The notes under the pieces were generated by a model. The model saw nothing but the letters and a program-made list of their open reading frames with translations, did no database searches and was not told the origin of the DNA. Positions 11,380-37,059 of a DNA stretch of 64,000 nt are shown piece after piece (within the stretch, counting starts at the first letter, position 1; every line of letters starts with the position of its first letter). Both the position numbers and the translations under genes were made by a program. Origin of the DNA: Turritopsis dohrnii (taxonomy: Eukaryota; Cnidaria; Hydrozoa; Anthoathecata; Oceaniidae); contig BQMF02000057.1 of assembly GCA_027922465.2 (NCBI GenBank), forward strand, positions 930,001-994,000, in the 5' to 3' direction.

Positions 11380-12381
11380 CTATGGTAGAACGGAACGGCC
11401 TGCCACACTGTGATGGCGGTCGTGTATTTTGGAATTCTCATCCACGATCACACGTCCGGTTTGATAATTAACCTTGATCTTCTGGCTTTTTTTGTGGTGA
11501 GTGCAACAGCAAGTTCTCGACAGCATTCTAACGAGATCTCGACGAAACTCTACTTCCATTTTGCAATATATGAAAGGGTTCACACAACTATTGGCGACTT
11601 GCACGACCACCGCTGTCCATATCACCATTTCGTCTTTAATAATACGATACAACGTCAGAATGTGGATCACGCTTATCGGTACGTAACAGACGTAAAATAA
11701 CACCGTAACGACGATAATCAATTTGATCGGCCGTCGGTTTCGTTTCAACGTAGCTAACAGTGAGGATTGCTTCTTCGTTCGCAGCATTAAAATCACCATG
11801 GTGTACAATACAGTCATGACGGATATGGGAATCACCATTTCGACCGTGAGAACACAGAACACGTACCATTTACTTGGCGTGGATTCATAACAGAACCCTT
11901 CGCGCATACGAATGGAATTCCGAATCAAAAATGGAGAATATATGATGCAACCAAACAGCCAAAACCCAGCGATTAGCCAATAGCATTGTTGTGGCGTGGT
12001 TCGTTTACGTAACGGCCACCGAATCAACATGAAACGATGTACTGTTATAAGAACCAACGTTATTGCTGATAAACCAATACTAACTCCCCATAGAAACGCC
12101 AAGATTTTACAACCCCACCCTCCCATGAAGGTTAGAGGGATTTTTAAAATTCGCACCAGTGTATAAGTCGGCATGATCACGGTCCCGATAGTATCAGCAA
12201 TCGCCAGGTTGACAACCAGTAATTCGAACGTTTGGAGCTTCCGCTTGTGATAATATACAAAGACCACTATTGAATTGCCGAACAGACCGACAATGAAGAC
12301 AAGCACACATACAGCTGCTAGAAAATATGACCAACATCCAGTTTGATGGTTTGAGGAAGATACAGTTGTATTGTTTACCAT
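11380..12381 (-). CDS. Class A (rhodopsin-family) G protein-coupled receptor, peptide-receptor type
   Basis: A single-exon 333-residue seven-pass membrane receptor. I chose the ATG at 12381 (MVNNTTVSS); the open frame extends 25 codons upstream but without another ATG. Residues 3 and 4 are overlapping N-glycosylation sequons. Landmarks in order: GN in TM1 (GLFGNSIV), D in TM2 (NLAIADT), Cys before TM3 (GGWGCK) and Cys in loop 2 (EGFCYES) for the usual disulfide, HRF in place of DRY after TM3, Trp in TM4, Pro in TM5, CYVP in place of CWxP in TM6, and NSCVNPFIY in TM7, followed by a helix 8-like basic stretch and a Cys cluster (RTCCCTHH) suited to palmitoylation. The pattern is that of invertebrate neuropeptide receptors. 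The ligand cannot be told. Base composition is richer in GC than the flanks, as expected for a real coding exon. Confidence 0.93.
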   Translation of the reverse strand: MVNNTTVSSSNHQTGCWSYFLAAVCVLVFIVGLFGNSIVVFVYYHKRKLQTFELLVVNLAIADTIGTVIMPTYTLVRILKIPLTFMGGWGCKILAFLWGVSIGLSAITLVLITVHRFMLIRWPLRKRTTPQQCYWLIAGFWLFGCIIYSPFLIRNSIRMREGFCYESTPSKWYVFCVLTVEMVIPISVMTVLYTMVILMLRTKKQSSLLATLKRNRRPIKLIIVVTVLFYVCYVPISVIHILTLYRIIKDEMVIWTAVVVQVANSCVNPFIYCKMEVEFRRDLVRMLSRTCCCTHHKKSQKIKVNYQTGRVIVDENSKIHDRHHSVAGRSVLP

Positions 12382-13282
12382 TTTCCGGCAAAAAATAAAG
12401 AGAAATTGAACTGTGCGTGGAACCGACCCTTCTGACACCGATAAAAGTATCGCCAATTCGTCCGTGTTACTGGTGTTTAACTACCATTCACTCGACGATG
12501 TGAACGACACACCAACACAATACCTACATAATGTGTGAAAAGCAAAAAAAGTCTGAAATTATCACACACAAAAAATATTGTATCACTTTAATATATCCAA
12601 ATTCTCAACAGATGTTACTTCAAGAAATTCGAATAATTAGTTTTGCTGAAAAACACACGTCTTATCTCGAGTTTGTTTATTATTGAACATTTGAAAAACT
12701 CCAGACTTTATTCTACCCACGCCATAATCAGCAAATATGCCCCTAACTTATTGGCTTACCGTGTTCAGCAAAATATATTATATTGTTCTGGTTCGGTTAG
12801 GAACTAATTGAATCTACCAGATCAACAGAACAAATGAAGAATAGATCACAAACTAGTTCCCAGGAGCCGCTGAAAGGCATGGCACTACCGAACTTTTGAA
12901 GCGAACCAATCAAATTGTCAGGATTATTTACTTCAGGCAAACTTCAAGACAAGGAAGAGGTCCGCCTTACACCATGCATAACGTTAAGATGAAGATTAAA
13001 GCCCAGTTCACACTGTGAAAATCATCAAAAGGTCGAAATGAACTCGTAAATAAATTATATTTTTTGTGGGTTTTTTTGTGGGTTTGTGGGTTTGTTTTTT
13101 TTTTTTTTTGTAAATAATTTACAGAAGATCGAACAGAAAATTGTAATCAGCGATTCCTTTCAATATCGAATCCAACAATCGATCTCTCGATGAAATACGA
13201 CTCAAGCAATCGATTGGTCAACAGTTGTTCGTTGTAATATCACCTCACGCGATTGATCGTCACAAAGGCTGTTTCGATGTTT
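12382..13282. other. Spacer between the GPCR and POLD1
   Basis: Holds the GPCR 5' flank and the POLD1 3' flank, with a T-rich low-complexity stretch at 13059-13110. No other gene seen. Confidence 0.5.
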
Positions 13283-25606
<12,324 letters not shown>

Positions 25607-26685
25607 TATCTTGTCATAAATTATTCAAAAATTTTATGATGTTCTAAGTGAATATAAAACTAGCATGTAGCTTTAGCTAAAAATGCCCCCGCGCTCAAGC
25701 ATTCTCATTTATACAGACAGCAAGCTATACATTAACAGCGGAAACGAAAACAAGTTTTTGGCCGAAAAAAAAATGTTTGGGTTGATTTGGGACCTGATAT
25801 GAGGCAAAGTTATATGCTTAAGTATTTCGACAAAATCAGTTTTTGGCATTTCAAAACCAACTTGCAATATGAAAACCAAATAGATCTACACTTAAACAGA
25901 TGAAAATATGCACAAAACTTTGTTACTTTTTGTTATCTCTTAGGTCTAAGTTACACTGATGCTAATATACCTTTCAAAAAGTGTAAATAAGGCTTAACAA
26001 GTAATATTAGAAAGTATTTGCTACAAACAAGAGAAATGTGTGAATTGAAACCATGGATACATATTTTATAATTTTTATAATTAAAATAAGATTTGTTAAA
26101 AACATTCTGTAAGAGCCAAAAAAAAACTTTTAAAAAACGAAAAATCCATACGTTTCAAACTTTGATTTAAAACAAAAAATAGCCAAAGTTTACATAAAAA
26201 AAACAAGAAAAAAATATATAGGTTTTATTGATCGTGATCACACTAGGTTTGGAAGACAGTCAAAGAAAAAAAACACGAAGAACGACAATTTGTAATATGG
26301 CTTTCTTGTATACACAGAAATCCAACTAAAATCTTTTGAAGGCAAGATCCGCCAAAACTCAGTGCATTAAACAAAATTATTGAAAGAAAAATTTAGAGTT
26401 AAAATATATACAAAAATAAAATGTATGGTTGGCAAAATTTCGGATATCAAGCTGTGCTTCAAAATCCTCTTCGTTCATTTCACTAAAACAACACAAAAGT
26501 AACACGAAAAATGTCTAAGCAATTTTAGCATACGATCTTCCTAAATAACATAGTATAATATAATAATAAATTAGGAAAGAGAAAAACATTCTGTCTCCCA
26601 CTTACAGTACCATGCTTTGAAACGGGAAAAAAACAAAGTCAGCTAACAATTGTATTCCACCGTGTAACGTCAACACGAAAGTTGG

Positions 26686-26723
<38 letters not shown>

Positions 26724-28265
26724 GAACAAAATCGGAAACTGACATTCGCCTATCTCGTGAAACTACTATGCCTCCTCGCTCGCTTACGCTCGCTGCGGGG
26801 GCAATGAATAATATGAGCATGGTCACCTCTCGAAAACTCGAACTCTCGATAACTGGAACTATTTGGACAGTCCCCTGAGAGTTCGAGTTTTTGAGAGTTG
26901 AAGTTGGTAGAAATTACACTAATTGTTATGTCAAGGGACCGACAGATAAGTTCCAGTTTTTGAGAGTGGATTGTATCATAACAGGCTTGCTCGTAAGAAA
27001 ATTAGCAGGCGTGTGGTCATCGCACGTGCCTTAATTGACGATATCAGTTATGGCGTGCGCTCGTGTAAATATTTGACAGATGTGCGATCATTTTTTTCCA
27101 GTTAAGATCAACAATCTTCATTCTGCATGATAATCTAGTCAAATTTGAAATGTGTCATATATGTAAAAATAACGAGATTTCCATGGAGAATGAATTTAAT
27201 CATATTTCTATGATATTTAATAGAATAAAACACTAAAGATTCGGTACGTAAAAACTTAGCCATAAAGATTACTTTGACTGTAAAGAAAATTTATTTAAAC
27301 ATTAATAAAGAGGAAAAATAAAACCTGAAAATGAAATTTGTATTACCCTCCATCGTTTTGGTTTGAAGTTCAAATGGTTTTTGAATTTCGTTTCCGTTCC
27401 ATTAACTCGCCACCACCTGGCTGGCTATTTTTTTAAATAAAAGATTATATTTTCGACACTGCAACCTTGCGCATACTTTCGTAACTCAAAAGAACGTTAA
27501 AAAGAAAGAAAAAACTACATAATACAATTAAATAATATAATACATAATAAAATGGCACGCACAAAGCTCCTTCTTCATTCCTCAGCACATTTCGCTGAGT
27601 AGACTTGTTTTCTACTAACAAACGAAGAAAATTTTTGAGCACTGACTTTTAATTCAAAACCACTACCGTATTCGAAAGCGATCGGAGACCTCACTTCTGA
27701 AATGGTAGCAAAGTTTTGTTCCGTTATTGTAAAATTTAATCGTAGCACATGAACAATTTCCGAAGCAAAACTTTTAACATTTTAGGACAGATTTTTGTTG
27801 ACTTTTAAATAAATATTTGTTATCACACTTGTCATTACAAGCCAGGCGTGCGATTGCCACACACGCGTAAATAAATCTTGGCGTGTGCGGAAACGTGCGT
27901 GTGCGATCGCACGCCTCTTACGACCAGGCCTGCATAATATCATGTGTTTCCAAAACAGATAAGTTTTATTATATATGAAAGGTCATATACTTTATATACT
28001 AATTTTGTATAAGCTTTTAGGCAATGACATACGTTATTCATGTCATCTATAAAGCAACAGTAGATGGGACACATGAAGGATAAAAGACAAGGCAATTATT
28101 CGAATACTCTAAGAGTTGATCTAAGTTACTAATATGCCAAGTAAAACCTTTTACAGAGTTTAACTTTCGAAAACGATGTGCAATTCTTCTTCTTCCTGTG
28201 CGCGTCCCCCGAAAATTAAATCACCAAATCTCAAAAAGAGACTCGAAAAGATGTATATATATATA
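25607..28265. other. Spacer upstream of POLD1
   Basis: No gene seen. Includes the probable POLD1 promoter side, a (GAT)n microsatellite at about 26687-26722, and a block near 26825-26975 with repeated CTCGAA/GAGAGTTCGAG motifs that looks like a decayed repeat. An isolated GC-rich block at 27840-27930 repeats GTGTGCGATCGCACG-like words. Confidence 0.5.
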
Positions 28266-28957
28266 CAGGGCCTATTTTAGACAAAAAGAGCGTCCAGTTA
28301 TCGGACGCTGCCCATCGTTAATTTTTTTATGAAATTCAGATTGGAAAAATAAATCATTTAAACATATTTGTTTAGGGGGGGTCAAAGGGTCAATTGCCCT
28401 TTTATTTGAGAAAAGTGCCTTTTTATTTGAAATAAATGCCTTTTTTAGTTAAAGAAAGGCCATTTCAAAAGCTAATGTGCCTTTTAATTCATATTTTTCT
28501 TTGAAGAATAAACGTACAATAAAATAAAACTTTGAAGGAGAGCGTCTTTATGACGTTTCGCGTTTTCTTTCCCAATCGAATATTTTGTGCAACAAAAGAT
28601 GTATTTCTATGTACAACACAAAGAACGCTTTGCAGGAGAGCGTCTTTATGACGTTTCGCGTTTTCTTTCTCATTCGAATAGTTTTTGCAACAAAAGAAGG
28701 GAAAAAAAGCTTTAAAAATTTGTTTGGAACGAAAGAAGTAAATTGAGTGCGAATAATGTTTCTTTGATAAAATGCCTTTAAGAGACCGTTACTCCAAAGA
28801 GAAAAAGGAAAAAATCTGCAAAGCTGCAAAAGGTTGTCGGACAATAAACAACTTTTTTGAAAGGTAAGTTTTTTTCCGTTTCAATATTAGTTCCAAGTGG
28901 TGTCAGGACAATTCCAAGTGACTTGTTTTAGAACAATTTTAATTTGTATCTGCAACT

Positions 28958-31900
28958 TTGAAAAACCTTTATCTTAGATCCACGGCACAAGATAATGAGA
29001 CTAATTCTTCTCATTCGGGCACTTTACCAAATGAAAACTTTCATTGCGATGAGAATTCCTCAGTCAACTCTGATTCTGACAGTGAATCAGACATAGATAT
29101 GGTTTGTGATGATACTGCCAATGAAGTCAACGATGGAAAAGGAACACGATTTGCGAATGAAAATGAAATCCAAAAGGATCATCGTTTATTTGACGAAAGG
29201 CGATATGAGAAAGAATTCACCTGGCTGTATTACAGTTTCAATAAAAATGGATATTTGTGCAAAGTTTGTGAACTGGTTTATGGAGATGGAAATCCGAAAT
29301 CTGGTAGTTCCAGAGGTGCTTGGTCTCATAACGCAGTAAAATTTAAAGACAATCCTGGAAAAAAACTCAAACGGCACGGGGATTCTTTAGCGCACAGGGA
29401 TGCCACAACGATATTAGCTTACGTAAAAATTCAAGATGCCCTCGATAAGGCTGACCAGAAAACTAAAGATGACAAGTCTAAAGCTAATGAACTTTACATC
29501 GAAAAACTCATTAGAACAGTGCACTTTTTAGCTAGAAGTAACCTTTCCGTCAAAGAATTGTATCCAAAAGTTATAAGTTTCTTATCCGATAAACTTCAAG
29601 AACCAATCATTAAACAGTATCTTGATACTTGTCCCAAAAATGCTGCATACGACTCATCTGATTCTTGTGACGCTTTGCTTACCTCCTTAAGTGGTCATTT
29701 GAAAGAGGAAACAATTAAAGTACTTGCAGAGGCAACTGATATTGCTATTTTTGCTGACGAAGCAACTTCAGCTTCTAGGAAAGAAATGATGGGACTTTTC
29801 TTAAGTGCATTATGATGAAAATACAAAGAAAGTCGTCGTTGAATTCATCGAGATCACATCCGTTCCATCAACACAATCGGCAGTATTGATGGACAAAGTC
29901 CGTGACATAATGAAGGCAAATGGAATAGAAATCGAGAAGATACGTTTTTCATGTCTCGACGGAACCAATTCAATGTCTGGGGAGCATACAGGCCTCAACA
30001 TTTAGGATTCAACATTTAGCCCCTTTTGCGATTTATGTAAATTGTCGATGCCATCGTTTAGCGCTTTGTTTCAAGCATTCGTTTGAGCGATTCCCATGGC
30101 TAGAGTCACTTGATAAACTATTACTTGGTCTATGGAAGGGATTTTATTATAGTGGAAAAAATCGACATATCCTGAAAGCCCTCCAAGAGGCATATGGTCT
30201 AAAAGCCTTAAATATGGTAAAAGTCGCCGTTACGAGATGGTTATCGCATGGCACAGCTTGTCGGCGGTGTCGAGAGAGGTACGTGGTGATTATCGAGGCC
30301 TTAGACGACATCTTGTCCCAAAAATGTAATGTAGAACTGTTGGTTTACAGGGATACAATGTTTAGAAACCAAAACTGTGTTGCAAATCACTTTCTTGGAG
30401 GATGTTTTAAAGGGAAATTAAGCCTTTATCAAAAACTTTTTATATTAGCTGCAGAAAGGTCTCATTGATCTTCTGTGATCGTTAAAAATTATTTTAAATG
30501 ATAACTATACTCAGTTTTTCGTTATTTAGTATCTAACAACGGACGCCATTGCAGTGCTCTGAGATGGAAATTTTGACGTCACAGCGCGATCGCTGTTTTT
30601 GTAAAGATTACATAAACTACAATATTTTGTTTTTGTTGATGAAAGTTATTAAGTTCTTTGTGATATAAAACCTTTATTAAAGTATTATGTTTTAGATTTA
30701 TAGCAGGTATACGTGCGTAAGCGAGTTTTTAAACAAATGTGTATTATTTTGGATGTATAAAAAATGAAATCTTCGGTAATGACTGTTTTTATTTTTCTTG
30801 AATCGTTGCTGATAAACTTATTTTACATTTACGTTGATGAATGATAAATATTTTCGTGTTTATGTTGTTTATCTACCTTTTCTCGCATCTTTAGAACATA
30901 GACGTAAAAAACATGCCATCATGTGCTGCCTACGTCTGATATTTCTGCAAATGAAATTCGCTCTGTGACGTCATGATATTTGTAACGAAAGCTGTAATGG
31001 CGATTTAACTAAGTTGTTTTTTTAGCAGTTTTTTTCATTTGGAATACTTTTTATACATAAAAAGGTGTTCCTCTAGGATAAATGAAGTATTTCATGCTCA
31101 AAATCAGAAAAGAAATTTTAAGGCTTAATTTCCCTTTAAGTGTTACCAATGCTCTGTCTTTACTTTTACAATCGGATCATAAAGATTTTGCTGCTATCTC
31201 TCGTGCAGTAAATTCTACAATCTTAATCTTGAAAGATGTTGGTGAAAATTACAACTCCAACCACCTTAAAAGTTTCCACAAATCCGATGAAATAATTGAA
31301 AGTATTCGACAGTACGAAAGGAGAAATATTGTATTCACTGGCACTTGCAAACGAGGCAGAATCAATGATAGTGGTGAAAGCAGCCAAGGATTTCATCGGA
31401 ATGTAATTCAGCCATTTGTAAGTGGCTTAATCAGTGAAATCAACGCTGCCTTTGATCTTTCCAACCTACCAATACTTAACTCATTTCTGAAGCTTGATCC
31501 TCAAGATCTACCAGAAGTTCAAGCTGTTGAATTTTCTTCTTACGGAGAGCAAGAGATAGCTCAATTGTTCCAGCACTATGGCACTATCAAGGTAGATACT
31601 TTCCAAGACAGAACTATTGTAGTTGAACCTCTTCTCAACTGTCCTCTATCTGTTTTGCTGCTAGAATACAACAGTTTCAAAGGTTATGTTGCTCAACAAA
31701 AAGTTGCGCCTTCTGAAGAATATGCTGCGAAAGAAAAATCACTCAAAGCTAAGTTCCTTGTTGCTGATGCGCAGAGGTACAAAACAAGGAAGCAAATAAA
31801 AGCAATTGAAGATGAATTGAGCTTGATCACCAAAAAAAAAGAAAATCCTTTATCTGTAGAGGACATTTTACGTGATTCCGTTGTCGAAACTGCTTTTCCA

Positions 31901-32143
31901 AATGTGCGTAGATTACTAAAAATATATGCTCTAATTCCCGTGTCAGAAGCTGTCGTTGAAAGGGGCTTCTCAAAAATGGGCCAAATCATGGCGAAAAAAC
32001 GAACTGCTTTAGATGACAGTAGTCTTGATACATTGATGCGTATATCATATCACAAAGAACCATTGACCTCCAGTGAGATTAAAAGAACATTAGATATTTG
32101 GAGAAACAAACGCAATTGTCGGATTTTCTCCTTTGATATCTGA
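28958..32143 (+). pseudogene. hAT transposase (TTF/ZMYM-type, DUF4371), broken
   Basis: Segments in order: 28958-29815, with an acidic N-terminus, a TTF/BED-like zinc finger (YLCKVC then KRHGDSLAHRD) and the start of the catalytic region (IFADEATSASRKEMMG); about 29805-30005 (VVVEFIEI, then CLDGTNSMSGEHTG, the DUF4371 core); about 30012-30400 in another frame (VTRWLSHG); and 31136-32143 with the C-terminal hAT dimerisation region (LIPVSEAVVERGFSKMGQI). Frameshifts lie near 29810, near 30000 (a duplicated CAACATTTAG) and between 30340 and 30400, so the protein cannot be made in one piece. The first block of the 31082 frame belongs to the inserted element. Confidence 0.85.
30411..31135. mobile_element. 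725 bp TTAA-flanked nonautonomous element inside the hAT transposase
   Basis: The 16 bp inverted ends are agggaaattaagcctt; TTAA is on both sides (30407-30410 and 31136-31139). Joining the flanks with one TTAA gives an uninterrupted hAT reading (FLEDVL then SVTNALSLLL), which proves this is a later insertion and fixes its ends. No coding capacity. TTAA targeting fits a piggyBac-type mover. Confidence 0.88.
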
Positions 32144-33078
32144 CTGATTTAAATGCTTCTTGTTTTATTGTAAATTTAGGATGTTTTACATATAGACTAT
32201 ACTTACATTTTTGTTTTGAGTTATGAAAGAGTTTCTTAAAAAGTATCTTTTGTAGTATCCTTATGGATGGAACAAGAAATATAAATAGGAGAGCGACAAA
32301 AAGTGTCTCTGATAAATTTCATTTGTTTAAAATTTATATACATCCTAGAAAACTTTCTTAAGTCTGGTGACGAGATTGAGTAAATGAAATAATATAAAAA
32401 CGTAAAAAGAAAGCAAGAAATAAAACTAATTTAATGAAGACTCCTCATAATATGCATTAATTAATTGTGAATTAAAGATCGGAAACAACCAGCAGCACAA
32501 ATCTTTAATCTTATTCGAAACAATAGATTGACAACATTGTTTTTCTTTGCGCTCTCCTTTCTAAAAATATTAAGTCTTCACAGATGTCTAATTTTAACAA
32601 CTAATTCAGCGCAACAAAAAAGAAAATAAAACATGTATGATAGTAGCAGACAAATTTGCATGAACACGTATCGTATCGTTTTTTGATGCTCGTTGAAGAA
32701 AGTCATCCTAACTTTAATAAACTACGAAGAAAATTTGCTAACTTAAAAGAAGATTAAAAACATTCCAGGAACATAAAATTCAACGCAAAGATGGATAAAC
32801 TAAAACGAGAAAAAACGAAAGTCAATATAATATGAGTACATAAACTACGCTATGCGATAAAAAGAAACTTAGCGTGTTTTAACAGAAATATGGCATACAG
32901 CGACGTAATGTATTGGTCAATTTTAGGCATGTTTTAGCTATTCTAGATAGGCAAAATAGCAAAAAATCTTAGCAAATCAAATCAAAATAGCAAAAAAACC
33001 CCAACTGTTTGCTGCTCCAGGTAAAATGCCCTTTTTCCTTACGCCGGACGCTGCCTTTTTATTCTAAAATAGGCCCTG

Positions 33079-33839
33079 ATATATACCCATGTTGTAGAGC
33101 TCAAAAAACTGATCAAAAAAACGTATATACAACATTTCGCTACAACCGTTACAGAGATATCATTGATCAAAGATTTTGATGAGGTCACATACGCATCACC
33201 CAAAACAAATTAGGCCCAAATTTTTTGTCAAGCCCTCACCTGTATCATGGACCCCAAAAGTGTGAAAAACATTTTAGACAAGGAGTATTTATATAGTATG
33301 GAAATTAACAAGAGAGTTATAAAAATTAAACTAAGATAAGAAGCAAATAGTTAGTAATTGAAAAAGAGTGTAAAATGTACAATGTGCTAAAAATAAAAAT
33401 AAAACAATGCATCATTAAAATAATTTAGAAGAAAATGTACAACTCAAAGGAAACTCATAAAAACATTTTATATATAAAAAATAATTACAAGGGTTATTCA
33501 CAATTTAAGAGATCACAGCAGTGGTATAAAATTAGTTAAAGATAAAAAAGAATTCTATTGATGCAGTTGGTTTAAAACGTTAAAAAGCACATGGCCTATC
33601 CTCTCTTAAGGCGATTAGACATAAAGAAAAACATGTTAAGCTATAAACAATATACAATAGAGAATACTCTAGGTTACAAACCAGCAAAATGTCTAGATGT
33701 AAATAGGGATACTATATACAGGTAAACCTATCAAGTTAAATCAATAACTCACAAAGAGGACTCAATCTAATGCAACGAAATAAATGGTAAAATTGTATAT
33801 AGATAAAATAAAAAATAGAAAATAAACTACATACCCTTG
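33079..33839. other. AT-rich spacer
   Basis: No gene or repeat that I can define. Confidence 0.5.
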
Positions 33840-34503
33840 TTTCATCCATAAATCCAACACAACATCTCGCTCATTAAAACCATTTGGGGAGAAGGTGTTC
33901 AAATTTTCCTGCCAAACATCTTCCTTATGACGTGCCGATGGGAGATCCTCCGCCCGGTCAATAAGTGTGAATTTCCAATCAGAAAGGCCATTATGATCTT
34001 CTTGAGCAAAATGTTCATGGAAACTAGCCTGTGGTTTCTGAAGCAGGCCTTATAATTATTAAATCTCAATCGAAAACAAGGACCTGTACTTCCCACATAT
34101 ATCGCACATTTTGCATGTGACCAAATATATAATGAATTTTGAATTACAATTGCTGTCGGTTTTAATGGAAAATTTCCTCCCGTCCCTCCCCGAAAATGAG
34201 CTAGTCTCCTGAACATACGAACAAACAAACAATATACCAACAAACCTCACAGCTCACAGCGTTTACCACCACATTCTTTACTATTACCCGAAGCTTTCTC
34301 GGGTAATTTTGCACGAACCAAAATGTCTTTCAAACTCTTTCCCCGCTTAAACCTAACTATCAGAATATTTTGCAAAATGCTGCGATGTTTGGTGTCTGGT
34401 GTTAATAGAATATGGATGTTTGAAAGTATGCGTTTCAGTTTAGAGTAAGCAGGATGGTATGTAATGTTAAAGATTTGGGGCTTTTTTGTCCCCAGTTTCA
34501 TGA
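33840..34503 (-). pseudogene. Penelope-like element fragment with GIY-YIG endonuclease
   Basis: Minus strand. First IFNITYHPAYSKLKRILSN and RGKSLKDILVRAKLP (34501-34260), then in shifting frames YVGSTGPCFRLRFNNYKACF (GIY-YIG core, around 34110-34030) and DHNGLSDWKFTLIDRAED, followed by NTFSPNGFNERDV near the end. This order is that of the C-terminal linker and GIY-YIG nuclease of Penelope-like retroelements. No reverse transcriptase is present upstream, so it is a 5'-truncated copy, with several frameshifts. Confidence 0.75.
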
Positions 34504-37059
34504 AACAAGAGATCTGGGTGATTAAATTTACGCACCCTTAGTATATATTTATTCACGTACATATATATATAAACAATTGTTTTTTGTGTTTGTTATTTTT
34601 TTTGCAAATATATTAAAATTTATGCAACAATATCAAAACTTGTGACAGACAGAAAACCAAATAGCAAAAAATTATAAAGATGCAGATCTATCTTTTTGAA
34701 ACTGGTCAAAAAGGGATTAGTATATAAACTTACTACCACTGACCTGAAGAGACAACTGTATAGATGACTAAGTGATATATGAATACTGTTCTTTAAAATT
34801 CCAATGTCAGTTTCAGAAACTTTTATTTATTGCCATGTTACCTCATCATCAATATGGTGTCCTAAAAACATTGCTGGTTATCCTCTTGTTATTTCACAAA
34901 ATAATTGGCTTTCAAAGAGAACAAGATGTGCATGATAATTTCTATATATAATTTCGTTATTCCTTCCATTCGAGTCTTTCATTCTCTGATGGAAAAGAAG
35001 TGTAAAGCATGTGTATTTCTTATGAGAAGTTTTGTATAGACAGCTTTAGTAGAACTGCGTACCATGTTATGGGAAGAAAATAAAATCTTGCGATGATATG
35101 AAACTATATAATGCTAACTACAATAAAACAATCCTCTGTGGGCACCCAATAAATAGCCAATTTAAATATACTCAATGGCAGAAAATATACATGCTGTTGT
35201 TGATTAGAGAGCAAAAACAAAACAAAACATGGACATTTCCCGCTCAAATAACGCGCGGTTATTCCGCCCTTATTGTTTACGCCCATTGCACTTTCTCCTC
35301 TTTTGTGTATGTAAAACACGCCTGGAAAAATACACGCCGTTTGTAACCCGGCTGCGGTTCGGTAGAAGAAAATCAACTAAGCAGCATTTTGGCAAATTCA
35401 TGCAGAAATTATATCCCATATTATATTAGGTGAGGGTCAACCCGGCGGCAAGGCGGATTGGTTCGTTTTTCCAACCCGGGTGTTGGGCCCTTTCGCCTAT
35501 GTTTTCACAGAATTTGTAGATAACATATTTGGGAGTTTTAGCTAGATACTACAAGATAGATGTTTCGAATTAAATTGTGTTTCTTGACTTAAAAAATATT
35601 TTGATTCTTCATTTTTGTCGTTTTGATGAAGCTATGCCTGAGAGCACGTCTCTGTAGTAAATCAGAGAATAGCTATCCATTCAATCGAAAAGGGGTCGCT
35701 TAATCGAAAACTACCTTGAGAAAATGGGCGCTTATTCAAAATTTTTACTATCTTATTCGGGAATAAAAAAATACGCAACCTCGAACCCAGGGCCCATGCA
35801 AACAATCCAAAAAATTAATATGCGCCCAGGGTGCTTGTTCGGATATATGACAGCTGTGTCTGTTTATTTTGTGGTGTTACTTAATTCAAACAAAAATATC
35901 TGCTTTCGCATTTTATCAACGAAATATGATAAATTTTCGTAATTTACGAAGGTATATGAAACTACTCCAAATCCTTCATCGGAAGTTTCCATGTTGATTT
36001 TTCGTAATCTCGCTGACGCATGCGTATAATAACATTCCGCCGGCTCTGCAAAACTGAACGAACGTGCGGGTTGATTTGGCGGATTTGGAAAGCATAATTT
36101 TTTACAGTGCATGCGAAGTACCACCAAAACATTATTGAAAGATAAACATGGCGGATGAAAAATTCAAGTAGACTCCTGAGATCAACGTCGCTGAAACAGT
36201 ACAAAGTCAGTGCTCATGTCATTTTAATGCCGATGTTTCTTCTCCTGCTAAGTTTCAATTTAGTGATCACTGCGACGTAAAGCCACATAAGTGAAATAAG
36301 AAGATATCAACTCCAAAAGCATTTGTTTTTGCTTTGCATCCGCCATTTAAAAAAAAAAAAACAAACAATAAATAGCGACTATAAATTACTCTAATGGATA
36401 TATGATAACATTAACTTTTACAAGGAGGTGTCGAAATCTATAAAACCATTGTCATCATTTTTTATCACGCAGTACATACATAGTTTTATGTACCTTAAAG
36501 TCACAAAAAGTCGCGCATACACAAAAAGTTGCGAGCAAAAATTGTTGCGACTTTTTTCACAAAAAATATTTCGCAAGTCTCCAGCTATTTTTTCTTACCC
36601 TGTCACCCAGTAGAGTTGCCACCCATCCTTTAGTTGTATTCTGTAAATCATGAACATATAAATAATTTATGCAACTTGCCCGACTTGTTCTTCCTCCTCG
36701 ATCGATTTCTGTCCTATCCAATTGAGATCATAGCTGTAGACGTCTTGATTCAAAATGCTTCAACGTAAGTTATATTGTTGTTATATTATACCGATGCGAA
36801 TAACTATTTGGACTAATTTTTGGTCCATCTTGACATAAAGTTGTAAGCAGTGTTTCGCTCCCAAGATGCACTACGTTATAATTAAGGGTGGTGGCAGGGT
36901 GCATTGAAATGATTAATTTATTTATTCATTTCAGTGAAGTAAACCCTCTTTGCATTGCAACATATATTACAAACTAGCGATATATCTTCCAAAAATAAAT
37001 GTCGCGCTTTGAAATTTTTTAGTTTGAACTGAAAAATTGAAGGTTAGCAATAAAGGGCG
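34504..37059. other. Spacer with no resolved gene
   Basis: No supported gene. Low-complexity AT at 34555-34575. A GC-richer block near 35420-35500 (repeats of AACCCGG) is not resolved. Confidence 0.45.

Larger units (their letters stand above)
28266..33078 (+). mobile_element. hAT-family transposon, 4.8 kb, disrupted
   Basis: Ends cagggcctattttagacaaa and (reverse-complemented) cagggcctattttagaataa; CAGGG ends are typical of hAT. It sits in an AT microsatellite with ATATATA on both sides, so the expected 8 bp duplication cannot be fixed exactly. It contains a broken transposase gene and a 725 bp TTAA-flanked insertion. Confidence 0.85.

Noticed and set aside
26680..26826. His-rich open frame
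   Set aside because: It is the translation of a (GAT)n microsatellite.
31082..31135. Start of the long downstream hAT frame
   Set aside because: The first residues lie in the inserted TTAA element; the hAT homology begins after 31135.
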